Shown here one piece after another: positions 52,266-61,300 of a stretch of DNA of 64,000 nt. The notes below the pieces were generated by a model. It made no database searches and was not told the origin of the DNA. It saw only the letters and a program-made list of their open reading frames with translations. This DNA comes from Rubellimicrobium aerolatum (GTDB lineage: Bacteria > Pseudomonadota > Alphaproteobacteria > Rhodobacterales > Rhodobacteraceae), in contig NZ_JAGGJP010000014.1 in the NCBI RefSeq assembly GCF_017872975.1, positions 25,184 to 89,183 of the forward strand, in the 5' to 3' direction. Each line of letters begins with the position of its first letter. The first letter of the stretch is position 1. A program made the translations under genes and the position numbers.

Positions 52266-52895
52266 ATGCGGCACGCCATGCCTCTGACCCCGCTCCAGAA
52301 AACGTTATGGGCCGCGGCGATGCTCGCCGCAGCCGGCTTTGCGGGCTTGACCTGGAGCGGTGCCCCCGGCGCCAGCGGCCCGTCGAATGTCGCCCAGGAC
52401 ACCTTCCGCCCCGAGTTCCGCCTGGAGGACGCCGCAGGCCGAGTCGTGACCAGCGACGATTTCCGCGGCCGCTACCTTCTCGTATTCTTCGGGTTCACGA
52501 ACTGCCCGGACGTCTGCCCGACCACTCTCATAGAGGTGGCGCAGGTGATGGATGACCTTGGGTCGGACGCGGCCCAGGTGCAGCCGATCTTCCTTTCCGT
52601 GGATCCTGCGCGCGACGCCGGAATGGGCTTGGCCGAGTACACGGCGGCGTTCCACCCCTCCATCCTGGGCCTGGCCGGCAGCCCCGAGGCGACGCAGGCC
52701 GCCGCCGAAAGCTTCAAGGTCTTCTTCGCGCGTGAGGACGACGCGGCAGCCCCGGGCGGCTACGGCATGGCGCATGCCTCCGCCCTCTACCTCGTCGGTC
52801 CCGAGGGCGACTGGCTGCGCCAGTACGACTACGGCACGCCCGCCGCCGAGATCCTCGCCGACCTCCAAGCCCGGCTCCAAGGACACCTGCCATGA
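52266..52895 (+). CDS. Sco1/SenC-type copper chaperone (Sco A)
   Basis: A 209-residue exported thioredoxin-fold protein: N-terminal anchor about 10-30, metal site CPDVCPTT near 80-87 and conserved His in GYGMAHAS near 165-172. Together these form the Cu site used to deliver copper to cytochrome oxidase CuA. Coupled by a four-base overlap to the PCuAC gene. Confidence 0.92.
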   Translation: MRHAMPLTPLQKTLWAAAMLAAAGFAGLTWSGAPGASGPSNVAQDTFRPEFRLEDAAGRVVTSDDFRGRYLLVFFGFTNCPDVCPTTLIEVAQVMDDLGSDAAQVQPIFLSVDPARDAGMGLAEYTAAFHPSILGLAGSPEATQAAAESFKVFFAREDDAAAPGGYGMAHASALYLVGPEGDWLRQYDYGTPAAEILADLQARLQGHLP

Positions 52896-53353
52896 AGCTC
52901 TCTATTTCTGCCCTTCTCGCCTTCACCCTCTGCGCCGGCGTGGTCCAGGCTGACCCCATCCGGCAGGGAAATCTGGAAGTCGACGGTGCCTGGGCGCGCG
53001 CCTCGATCGGAGCCTCGCGGCCGGGCGGCGCCTACTTTACCGTCCGCAACCTCGGGAACGAAGCCGACCGCCTCATTGGCCTGTCCTCGCCGGTCTCGGC
53101 CATGCCGATGCTGCACGAGACCACTGTCTCGGAGGAGGGTGTCTCGCGCATGGCCCACGTCGAAGCGCCCGAGATCCCGGCCGGCGGCGCGCTCGTGCTG
53201 GAGCCAGGCGGAATGCACCTCATGCTGATGGAGCTGACTGGTCCTCTCGAGGAAGGCGGCACGTTTCCGCTGACGCTGATCTTCGAGACGGCCGGCGAGG
53301 TCACGATCGAGGTGCCGGTGCTCTCGATCCGCGCCACGGGGCCGGAGGAGTGA
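52892..53353 (+). CDS. PCuAC periplasmic copper chaperone
   Basis: A 153-residue exported protein. The PCuAC motif is intact: MLHE, then a Met about 10 residues on (VSRM), then GGMHLMLM. It hands Cu(I) to CuA sites together with Sco proteins. It lies between and overlaps both sco genes, so the three form one translational unit. Confidence 0.9.
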   Translation: MKLSISALLAFTLCAGVVQADPIRQGNLEVDGAWARASIGASRPGGAYFTVRNLGNEADRLIGLSSPVSAMPMLHETTVSEEGVSRMAHVEAPEIPAGGALVLEPGGMHLMLMELTGPLEEGGTFPLTLIFETAGEVTIEVPVLSIRATGPEE

Positions 53354-53976
53354 GCCTCACCCGGCGTCTGGTTCTTGGCGGGGGCGCTGTCACGGCGCTT
53401 GGCGCGGGAACGCTGGGCTTGGGCTGGTGGCGGGTGGACGGGCCCGGAGCCGCGCGCCCGTCCAGCGCGACCGATCCCGCCCTGCCGCTCCCCTTGGGGG
53501 ACATGACGGTCACCCTGACCGACCACCAGGGTCGCCGCGTGGCGGCGGCCGACTGGGTTGGCCGCCCCACTGTGGCGTTCTTCGGCTTCACTTGGTGCCC
53601 TGAGGTCTGTCCCACGACGTTGAGCGACATCTCGGTCTGGCTTGAGGAGCTCGGAGCCGAGGCGGACAGCCTGAACGTGGCCTTCATCACCGCGGATCCG
53701 GAGCGCGACACGCCCAAGGCGCTGGCCGAGTATCTCACCCCCTTCGATCCGCGGATCGTCGGTTACACCGGCACGCCCGAAGAAATTGCGGAAACGGCCG
53801 CAGCGTTCCGGGTGCGTATCGAGAAGCGTCCCGTGAATCAGGGCGACTACACGGTCGACCACACCGCCGGGGTCTTCCTGTTCCGCGCGGACGGAAGCTT
53901 CGGGACCATCATCGACTACCACGAAGACCGCACCTTCGCCGTGCCGAAGATCCGGCGTATCCTCAATCAGGCCTGA
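53350..53976 (+). CDS. Sco1/SenC-type copper chaperone (Sco B)
   Basis: A 208-residue exported protein from a GTG overlapping the PCuAC stop. Metal site CPEVCPTT near 82-89 and His in YTVDHTAGV near 171-179. It differs from Sco A mainly in the N-terminal linker. Tandem Sco-PCuAC-Sco suggests division of labour, for example one as thiol reductase and one as copper donor; this is inference. Confidence 0.92.
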   Translation: MSLTRRLVLGGGAVTALGAGTLGLGWWRVDGPGAARPSSATDPALPLPLGDMTVTLTDHQGRRVAAADWVGRPTVAFFGFTWCPEVCPTTLSDISVWLEELGAEADSLNVAFITADPERDTPKALAEYLTPFDPRIVGYTGTPEEIAETAAAFRVRIEKRPVNQGDYTVDHTAGVFLFRADGSFGTIIDYHEDRTFAVPKIRRILNQA

Positions 53977-53980
53977 GCCC

Positions 53981-54454
53981 ATGGAGACGACCATGCTGCT
54001 GACCCGACGCCACCTCCTTCTCGCCTGCGCGAGCCTTCCTCTCGCGACGCCGGTCCTGGCCCAGGCTGACCGACACATCCAGGTCCTCAAGGACCCCAAT
54101 TGCGAGTGCTGCACGGGCTGGGTGGAGCATCTGCAAGCCTCGGGCTTCGAGGTCACCGTGGAGGAGATCCACGCCGGGCTCCTCGCCGTTCGCAAGGGCG
54201 AGCTCGGTGTTCCGATCAACTTGCAGTCCTGTCACACCGGTCAGGCGGGCGGGTACGTGCTAGAGGGACATGTTCCCGCGGCGGACATCGGGCGCCTTCT
54301 GAGCGAGCGGCCCGACGCCTTGGGCCTTGCGGTGCCCGGGATGCCCTATGGCTCGCCCGGCATGGGTCCCGAGACGGAACGCGACGCCTACGAGGTCATC
54401 CTGTTCCGCCGCGACGGGACGACCGAGGTGTGGACGTCCTACGAGGCGGCTTGA
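53981..54454 (+). CDS. DUF411 metal-binding protein
   Basis: A 157-residue exported protein with signal about 1-28, a CECCTGW motif (about 44-50) and SCHT near 85-88, with GHVPA and PGMPYGSPGM downstream as in DUF411. Family members are linked to copper resistance and bind metal through the CxxC-like motif. Here it directly follows the Sco-PCuAC-Sco operon. Confidence 0.88.
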   Translation: METTMLLTRRHLLLACASLPLATPVLAQADRHIQVLKDPNCECCTGWVEHLQASGFEVTVEEIHAGLLAVRKGELGVPINLQSCHTGQAGGYVLEGHVPAADIGRLLSERPDALGLAVPGMPYGSPGMGPETERDAYEVILFRRDGTTEVWTSYEAA

Positions 54455-54549
54455 GCCCACAAGCGTGGCCTCCGTGCGACCGAGCGGAACCGACCAGCGC
54501 TGACGCCCGCTCGTGATCTGGATCCGGACTGGTCGAAAAGGAGCACCAA

Positions 54550-55241
54550 GTGCTGAAGCGCCGCTACCTGCTGGCCGTGAGTCTTGTCACATCGGGTGTG
54601 CCGCCGCCTCCGGACTGGGGCGCAGGAGACGCCCCAGACTGACCTGGCGTCCGCGCCGCAGCCCCGGATCATCCCCATCCAGCCGGGCCTGCCAGCCGGT
54701 GAGATCCACACTGAGCCGAACCGGTTTGCGCTCAATTGGACGCTCCCCAACCAGACGGCTCTTCGCTACGCCTGCGGGGTTGGACGACCAGGGCTCTACG
54801 TCGGAGCCAAAAGGGTGTGGCCGTCCTGGAAGCTCACTCCGGACCTGATCGAGCGCGAACCCGAACGGGTCCTACGCCAAGGACGGCATGCGCGGTGGGT
54901 CCGACAACCCGCTAGGGGCGCGAGCGCTTTACCTCTGCACGGTCGAGCGCGGGGACATCTTTCTGCGCGTTCGTGGCACCAACGCGCCCCAGACGATCGG
55001 GACGGCGGTGTCCAACGGCTGCGCCCGGCTGGTGAACGATCAAACCATCGAGTTGTATGAGATGGTGCCTCTCGACACACGAGTAGCTCTTTACCCGCAG
55101 AGCGCGGGGTTGCAGGATAGTCCGCTCGAGGAGCCGACGGAGATCCTGGCCTTGGCCGTTCGTGTGCGACGCCCCGGCTCAGGCGGGCTGATCGCGACAG
55201 CCGCATATCGGGGTTCGGCCGCTTATCAAGGGAGCATCTGA
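54550..55241 (+). pseudogene. Degraded L,D-transpeptidase (Ldt 2)
   Basis: The signal peptide begins at a GTG (54550, MLKRRYLLAVSLV), with AAGGAG upstream. The middle part (QETPQTDLASAPQPR... to about 54865) is in a second frame and the catalytic end (54870-55241, GGSDNPLGARALYL...) in a third. At least two frameshifts are needed. In addition the catalytic HGT is RGT (FLRVRGTNAP), while SNGCAR with the Cys is kept. A true pseudogene is more likely than repeated sequencing errors. It is replaced functionally, perhaps, by Ldt 3 at 55927. Confidence 0.8.
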
Positions 55242-55823
55242 GTGCATCGACGCGCGTTCCTGGCGGGTGGCAGTCTGACCCTGCTCGCAAGCTGCGGCAG
55301 CAACGCCGAATCTGTGTGGGCGCCGGACGACGCGGTGGCTATGGCCCGCTACCGTGCACCCGGTCCGACCTACCTTGCGCTCGTGACCGTCCGCAACGAA
55401 GGCGACGGCCAAGGTGCGCACACCGCCCTTCTCATCAGCGCGAGCGAGCGGGTCCTTTTCGACCCCTTCGGCGGCTGGACCGACCCGTTCGTGCCCGAGC
55501 GCAACGACGTCCTCTACGGCTTCTCGCCCGGCGTGGAAGAGCGGTATCTGAACTACCAAGCCCAGGACGGCTACTACTACGTCCGCCAAGAGGTCCAAGT
55601 CCCGCCCGAAGTGGCCGAGCGGGCCCTCCAGCTCGCCAAGGTGGCCGGACCCGTGGGCATGGCCATGTGCACGCGCGCGACCTCCGCCCTCTTGCGCCAG
55701 CTTCCGGGGTTCGAGACCCTCCGCCCGACCTGGTTTCCCGAGCATCTGGCCAGCCGCTTCGCCCGCCTTCCCGGTGTGACGACGGTCGAGCGCCACGGCG
55801 CACCAGCGACTGAAGGGAGCTGA
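55242..55823 (+). CDS. Lipoprotein of unknown function
   Basis: A 193-residue product from a GTG start overlapping the Ldt 2 stop region, with Tat-like RRAFLAGG and lipobox LASC. The mature part includes HTALLISASERVLFDPFGGW and RNDVLYGFSPGVEERYLNYQAQDGYYYV. Its His, Cys and Asp residues suggest an NlpC/P60-like or related hydrolase fold, but I cannot assign one. Conserved neighbourhood with transpeptidases points to the cell wall. Confidence 0.65.
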   Translation: MHRRAFLAGGSLTLLASCGSNAESVWAPDDAVAMARYRAPGPTYLALVTVRNEGDGQGAHTALLISASERVLFDPFGGWTDPFVPERNDVLYGFSPGVEERYLNYQAQDGYYYVRQEVQVPPEVAERALQLAKVAGPVGMAMCTRATSALLRQLPGFETLRPTWFPEHLASRFARLPGVTTVERHGAPATEGS

Positions 55824-55926
55824 GCCCAGGAGAGCAGCCCGTCTTCCAGCCTGTGATAGAACGAGGCGCTTCCCCCAGGCTCCGCATCCGCGAGCGGGTG
55901 AACGCGAACGCTCGAGCCTGCGAAGC

Positions 55927-56529
55927 TCAGACCAGCTTCACCTGCGTGCCGATCCTGGCCATCTCGTACAGCTCCTCGATGTGCTCCTTGTAGAGGCCGA
56001 CGCAGCCATTCGAGGAGCGGCGGCCGATCTTGCGCGTGTCGTGGGTGCCGTGAATCCGGTAGAACTGCCAGCTCAGATAAAGGGCTCGCGTGCCAAGCGG
56101 GTTCATCGGGTCGCCGCCCTCCACGACCTCCGGCCATTCGGGGTTGCGCTCGCGCATTGAGGGGGTGGGGCGCCAGGTCGGGTTCATCTTCTTGTCCACC
56201 ACTTCCGTGTAGCCGGTGCGGGTGAGATCCTCCGACAAGGGGACCGACGTCGGATAAAGCCGGTAGACGGACTGGTCCTCGCTCCAGAAGTGGAGCGCGC
56301 GGGACTGGAGATCGCAAAGGATCACGCCGTTCGTCGTGGTCTCGAAATGGTCCTGCCAGTTCAGCGTCCGGAAGGCCGAGATGTTGTGGCGGGTCGATCG
56401 CGAGATCTCCGCCTCCATCTCGGTGGAGTTGGCCTGCTGGGCAACCGCCGGAGCCGCGAGGCCCGCGCCCAGGAGGGCTGCTCCTGCGCCCAGAAGCGTC
56501 CTGCGGTTCATGGTAGTGTCGTTGGCCAT
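55927..56529 (-). CDS. L,D-transpeptidase (Ldt 3)
   Basis: A 200-residue protein with a Tat-like signal (NRRTLLGAGAALLGAG, to about 34) and YkuD catalytic motifs FYRIHGTHD and SSNGCVGLYKEH, with Cys near 177. The usual Arg after the catalytic Cys is replaced (GCVGL instead of GC(I/V)RL), which may alter substrate recognition. It is convergent with the lipoprotein gene. The start at 56529 is selected for the signal peptide; 56511 is possible. Confidence 0.87.
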   Translation of the reverse strand: MANDTTMNRRTLLGAGAALLGAGLAAPAVAQQANSTEMEAEISRSTRHNISAFRTLNWQDHFETTTNGVILCDLQSRALHFWSEDQSVYRLYPTSVPLSEDLTRTGYTEVVDKKMNPTWRPTPSMRERNPEWPEVVEGGDPMNPLGTRALYLSWQFYRIHGTHDTRKIGRRSSNGCVGLYKEHIEELYEMARIGTQVKLV

Positions 56530-56770
56530 GGTCTGTCTGCCTGCCCCTTCGCTTTCCGGCTTCGCGAGCCGCCTCGCACGGATCGGCCCGCTCACCGCCT
56601 CATGTAGTTCGGCGTCGCGTTGTCCACCACCGTCCGATGCGCCTGAAGCGTGCGAAGGGTTGCAACGAGGTTGTCGGCCGTTCCGCGCGGGTCGCAGCGC
56701 TTCTTCTATGGGGCGTCGCAACCAGAGATGCCACCGCTGGTGACAGGCCCAGGACCGATCGAGGACGTGC

Positions 56771-57805
56771 TCAATGCGAGGTGTGCTCTTGAGATGGGGT
56801 AGGCTCGTCCTGGGCCTGCCCAGCTCGCCCTTCGTCCCCATGTTCGTGCGCGGGCATCCCCTGGTTCTCGGCCTGCTCGGCGCGGCTCCGCTCCGCCGCG
56901 ACCAGCTTCTGGTCCTCGGCGGCCAGATAGGCGACCAGGGCATCCGCCTCGTCCGCCTCAAGGCCGATGTTGGGCATCCGTATCCCCGGAAAGTCGGCGT
57001 CGAGATCGACGGCCACGGGGTCGCCCGCCGCCAGCATGGCATCCGGCGCGAGAAGGAAGCGCCGCAGCCAGCCCGGATCGCGCCGCAGCGTCACCGAGGC
57101 CAGGTCCGGCGCCAGCCGCACGCCCTGGCCGATCGTGTGGCACGAGGCGCACCGCCCCAGGAACAGCGCCTCGCCGAACTCGGGCGCGTGGTAGGTCGGG
57201 CTGTCCGAGGCGACGGCCGTGGGGGCCGGCGGCGTCCAGTCGGGATCGAGCTCCAGGATCGACTGGAGCGTGACCGTCAGGCTGCCCATGGCCGAGGACC
57301 GCCGCCAGACGCCGGTGCGGGCGTTGCCGATCACGAAGTCGGATCGGTGCTGGGCCAGCTCCTCGGCGCGCTCGCCCAGCTTGTAGCGGATGGCGTCGAT
57401 GTCCTCGCGCGTGCCGGTGAGGAAGGTCCAGCCCCTGTCCACGCCGAACGAATCCCTGAAGGTCGCGAGATCCTCGGGCGTGTCGTTCTCGGGATCGAGC
57501 GTGATCGAGTAGAAGAAGATGTCGCGCCCCATCCGCTCGCCCAGCCAGTCGTAGACCTGCGCGAGCCGCGCCGTCCCCACCGAGCAGATGTTGGGGCAGT
57601 CGGTGTAGATGAAGGTGATGACGACGATCCTGTCGCGCAGCAGGTCGTCCCAGAAGCGGACGGTCTCGCCGTCCTGCGTGACCAGCGGACGGTTGGTGAA
57701 GTAGTCCGCGCCGCGAACCTCGTCGGCGGAGGCCGGTGCCACCGTGGCTAGGGCGAGAGCCAGAGCCCTCACATGACGCCAGGGACTGAAATCTTGGCGT
57801 GTCAT
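56771..57805 (-). CDS. Sco-cytochrome c fusion protein
   Basis: A 344-residue exported protein: signal 1-27, Sco-like domain (about 35-190) with CPNIC (70-74), then a class I cytochrome c domain with CASCH (219-223) and likely Met277, and a polar His-rich tail. The Sco domain lacks the usual His: the place of (V/A)DH is taken by VIGNARTG (158-165). It may therefore act as a thiol reductase coupled to the haem. AAGGAG precedes the ATG at 57805. Confidence 0.88.
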   Translation of the reverse strand: MTRQDFSPWRHVRALALALATVAPASADEVRGADYFTNRPLVTQDGETVRFWDDLLRDRIVVITFIYTDCPNICSVGTARLAQVYDWLGERMGRDIFFYSITLDPENDTPEDLATFRDSFGVDRGWTFLTGTREDIDAIRYKLGERAEELAQHRSDFVIGNARTGVWRRSSAMGSLTVTLQSILELDPDWTPPAPTAVASDSPTYHAPEFGEALFLGRCASCHTIGQGVRLAPDLASVTLRRDPGWLRRFLLAPDAMLAAGDPVAVDLDADFPGIRMPNIGLEADEADALVAYLAAEDQKLVAAERSRAEQAENQGMPAHEHGDEGRAGQAQDEPTPSQEHTSH

Positions 57806-58302
57806 GACAGCTCCTTGGTTGCTCATCAACTTGACCAGCGCGAGGCCGCTGAGGAGGCAGGCCGAGAGCGTTACGCTCAATGGACCCTGTCGAGACCCAC
57901 AGGGCTACGGCGGATCTTTCTTGTCCCTCAGGGGCCGTCCAGACTTTTCATTGCCTTGAGTACATCCTTGACCTGTCCGTTCCGCTGGACCGGGCTGCGG
58001 CCTTACCATGTCGACGCCCTCATGGAGGAAGAGCCCCGAGACCGAGCGGTCGAGGGGAGCGTACCTGCTTCTCGATCGTGTCCCGAGCGTACCGCCCTGA
58101 TCCTTGCTCGCAATACGTAATACTACTTACTTGCTTAGCGCCTGAGCCCATTGCGGGTTGCGGTAAAGCTTTTGCTTGTGAGCGGTGCACCTCGGGTGCG
58201 ACCGTCCAGATAGCCTTCCCCGGCCTACCTTCTGGGACCGCTCCGAGCCATGAAAGCTCAAGCTCACCACCCGACAAAGGGGCAGCCCACGACAGGGCCG
58301 GT
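57806..58302. other. Intergenic region without a recognisable gene
   Basis: About 500 bases between the Sco-cytochrome gene and the end of the RTX gene. The composition drops in GC around 58100-58170. No open frame on either strand looks coding. It holds the promoter of the Sco-cytochrome gene and perhaps an RTX terminator, though I see no clear hairpin with a T-tract. Confidence 0.5.
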
Positions 58303-61300
58303 TCAGAGGATGAAGTCTCCCGAGGCCAGCGCGTGCGCCCCGGTCAGCCGGATCTCCATGTCGGCCCGCGCGTCGCCGTTGGTGTCCACCGTGACCACCG
58401 TGGGCGAGGAGGCCGAGCCGAGGTCGTAGCGCAACTGCCCGGCCACGCGCGAGAAGGCCGCCGTCCCGATGAAGCTGAACGCCTGGTCGCCAGGGACCAG
58501 GGACGACGTGTTGGCGTCGATGGCCGACAGGTCCAGCTGGTCCTGCCCCCGGACGAAGTCGCCGATCGTGTCCACCGTCGTCGTGCGGCTGTCCGAGGCG
58601 GTGAAGTAGACGAAGGTGTCCGCCCCCGCGCCGCCCGCCAGCAGGTCCGTCCCGGCCCGCCCGGCGATGCGGTCCGCGCCCGCGCCGCCGGTGATGGTGT
58701 CGTTGCCCGCGCCGCCGTCCACGAGGCTCAGCCCCGACCAGTTCAGCGCCGACTGGCTCATCACGTCGGCCCCGGTGGTTCCCACCAGGGTCACGCCGCT
58801 GGCCGTCGCCGTCAGCGACTCGACGTTCGAAAGCTTGGCGAATTGGATCGAAAGGGCCGCCGAAACGACCACCGAATCCGTCCCCGTGCCCCCGTCGATG
58901 CTGTCGGACCCGCCCGAGGCGCCGATGAGGAAGGTGTCGTCGTCCGCGCCGCCCGACAGGATGTCGTCGCTCGTGCCGCCGTCGATCACGTCGGCCCCGG
59001 CGCCGCCCGCGATGGTGTCGACGCCCGCGCCCCCGAGGATGGTGTCCGCCCCCGCCGAGCCCAGCAGGCTGTCGTTCCCCGAGCCGAGGTCGATGCTGAC
59101 GATCCCGGTCAGGACCGTCCCCGACAGGTCGAAGCTGTCGGCGGTGGAGTTGGCGATGATCTTCACGCCGGTGAAGCCGTTGGCGCTGATCTCCTCGATC
59201 CCCGCGATGGCGCTGAACCGGATCGCCGTCCCGGCGGCCGTGGCCCGCACGAGGTCGGTGCCCGCCCCGCCGTCGAAGGCGTCCAGCCCCGCCGACGTGC
59301 CCGTGACCTCGATGATGTCGTTGCCGCCACCGGTCGAAATGATGTCGTTGCCCGCGCCTCCGTTCACGATGTCGCTGCCCGCGCCCAGGGTGATGACGTC
59401 GTTCCCGGCGAGGCCCTGCACGCTGTAGGACCGCCCGTCGGTCGCGGTGTAGGTGTCCGCGGCGTTCGTCAGGTTCACCGTCACCCGCGCCGCCGTCGCC
59501 GCCGCCACCGCGATCTGGAAGTTCGTGGATGCGATGGACCCATCGGCCGAGGTCGCCCGCACGGTGATCTGCTGCGTCCCCGCCGCGAGGACGGCCCCGC
59601 TCGCCACGCTCACCACGCCCGTCGCCGCGTCGATGGCGAAGCGCCCGCCGGCGTTGTCCGTCAGGCTGTAGGTGACGCCGTTGGTGGTGGCGTCCGCGTC
59701 CAGCGCCGCCGCCGTGATCCCGACCAGCGTCCCCGCCGCCGCGCCCTCCGTCACCTGGTTCGCCGCCGCGTTCGCGTCCGAAGGCGGGGTCACGTCGAAC
59801 TCGTCCACGTCGTTCAGCGCGATCGTGAACTGCCGGTCGAAGCTCAGCCCGCCCGCGTCCGTCACCCGCACGGTGACCGTGTGGGACGCCGCCGCCTCGC
59901 GGTTCAGCGCCGCACCCGCCGCCACGACGAGCTGGTTGCCGCTGATGGCGAAGCGCCCGCCCGCCGAATCCACAAGGCTGTAGGTCAGCGCCGCGCCCGC
60001 GTCGGGATCGGTCCCCGCCAGCGTGCCCACGACCTGCCCCGCCGCCGCGTTCTCGGCCACCGTTGCCGCGCTCAGGGCCAGCGCGGTCGGAGCCTCGTTG
60101 ACGTTCGTGACCGTGACCGTGGTCGCCCGCGTCACCGCCGCCGACTTTCCGTCGGTCACGCCGAGGATCACGTCGTAGACGTTGTTCCCGCCCACGTCCC
60201 CCGGCGCCTCGAAGTTCGGCGCGGCCTTGAAGGCCAGCGCCCCCGTCGCGGCGTTGATGCTGAACAGCGCCGCGTCGGCCCCGCCCGCGATGGCGTAGGT
60301 GAGCGGGTTGCCGTCCGCGTCGGTGGCCTGCACCGTCCCCACGACCACCTGATTCTCGGCCGCCGTGAAGCTTTGGGCGGGCAGGACCGGCGGGGTGTTG
60401 GGGGTGGTGTTGGTGCTGGCGGGCGCGAAGACCACGTCCACCCAGTAGTTGCTGCTCTGGTAGCTTTGGGTCGGCATCTGCGCGGTGGTGCCGTAGGCAT
60501 AGACCCCCGCGTTCCCCTCGGGGGCCTTGATGATGCCCCACAGGTCGCCGAAGGCGCCGTCGTCGCGCCCGTCGAAGCCCGCCTCGTTGGCGGCCACGAA
60601 GAAGCCGTTCGTGGACACGTAGTTGTTGGCGGTCTGGTAGGAGACGACATAGGTCTGCCCCGCCACCAGCGTCACCGGCGTCGCCAGGGTCGCCGTCTGC
60701 CAGCCCGACTGCCCGGCGGTGGAGGTGAACGTCACCGTTCCCATCAGCGTGCCGTTCCCGTTCCACAGATGGCCCGTGCGAACGTCGGTGTCACCGGCGT
60801 CGCCAGCGGCCCGCCAATAGCGCAGCGCCTCGACCGCGCCGCCCTCGCTGACGCTGAACCGCATCCCCAGGTTGACCGTTGCGTTGTCGTTGTAGCTCAC
60901 GACGTTCGTGGCCGCGTCCCCGTCGAAGAGCGTGACGTCGGCGGGCTTGGGCGGAGTCGTGACGACCACCGTCTCCGTGTCGGGCGTGGCGTTCCAGACG
61001 TTCAGGCTGTCGTCGATCGCCCGCGCCTTGATCGTGTAGGTGCCGGTGGCCGCCGGCTTCCAGCTGTAGGTCCAGTGCGCCCAGTTGTCCGTCGTGCTCG
61101 CCACGCGCCAGGTCGTGCCGCCGTCCACCGAGACCTCGACCACCGCCACCACGCCGTCCGTCGTGGCCGCCACCCCGTCGATGTCCGTGGCCGTGCCGCC
61201 GATCGTCACCGTCGAGCCCTGCGTGACGGTGGTCGGCAGCCCCAGGATGTTCGCGTCCGCCGCCGTGACGTCCGTCGAGGCCGCGGCCCGCACGAGCCCG

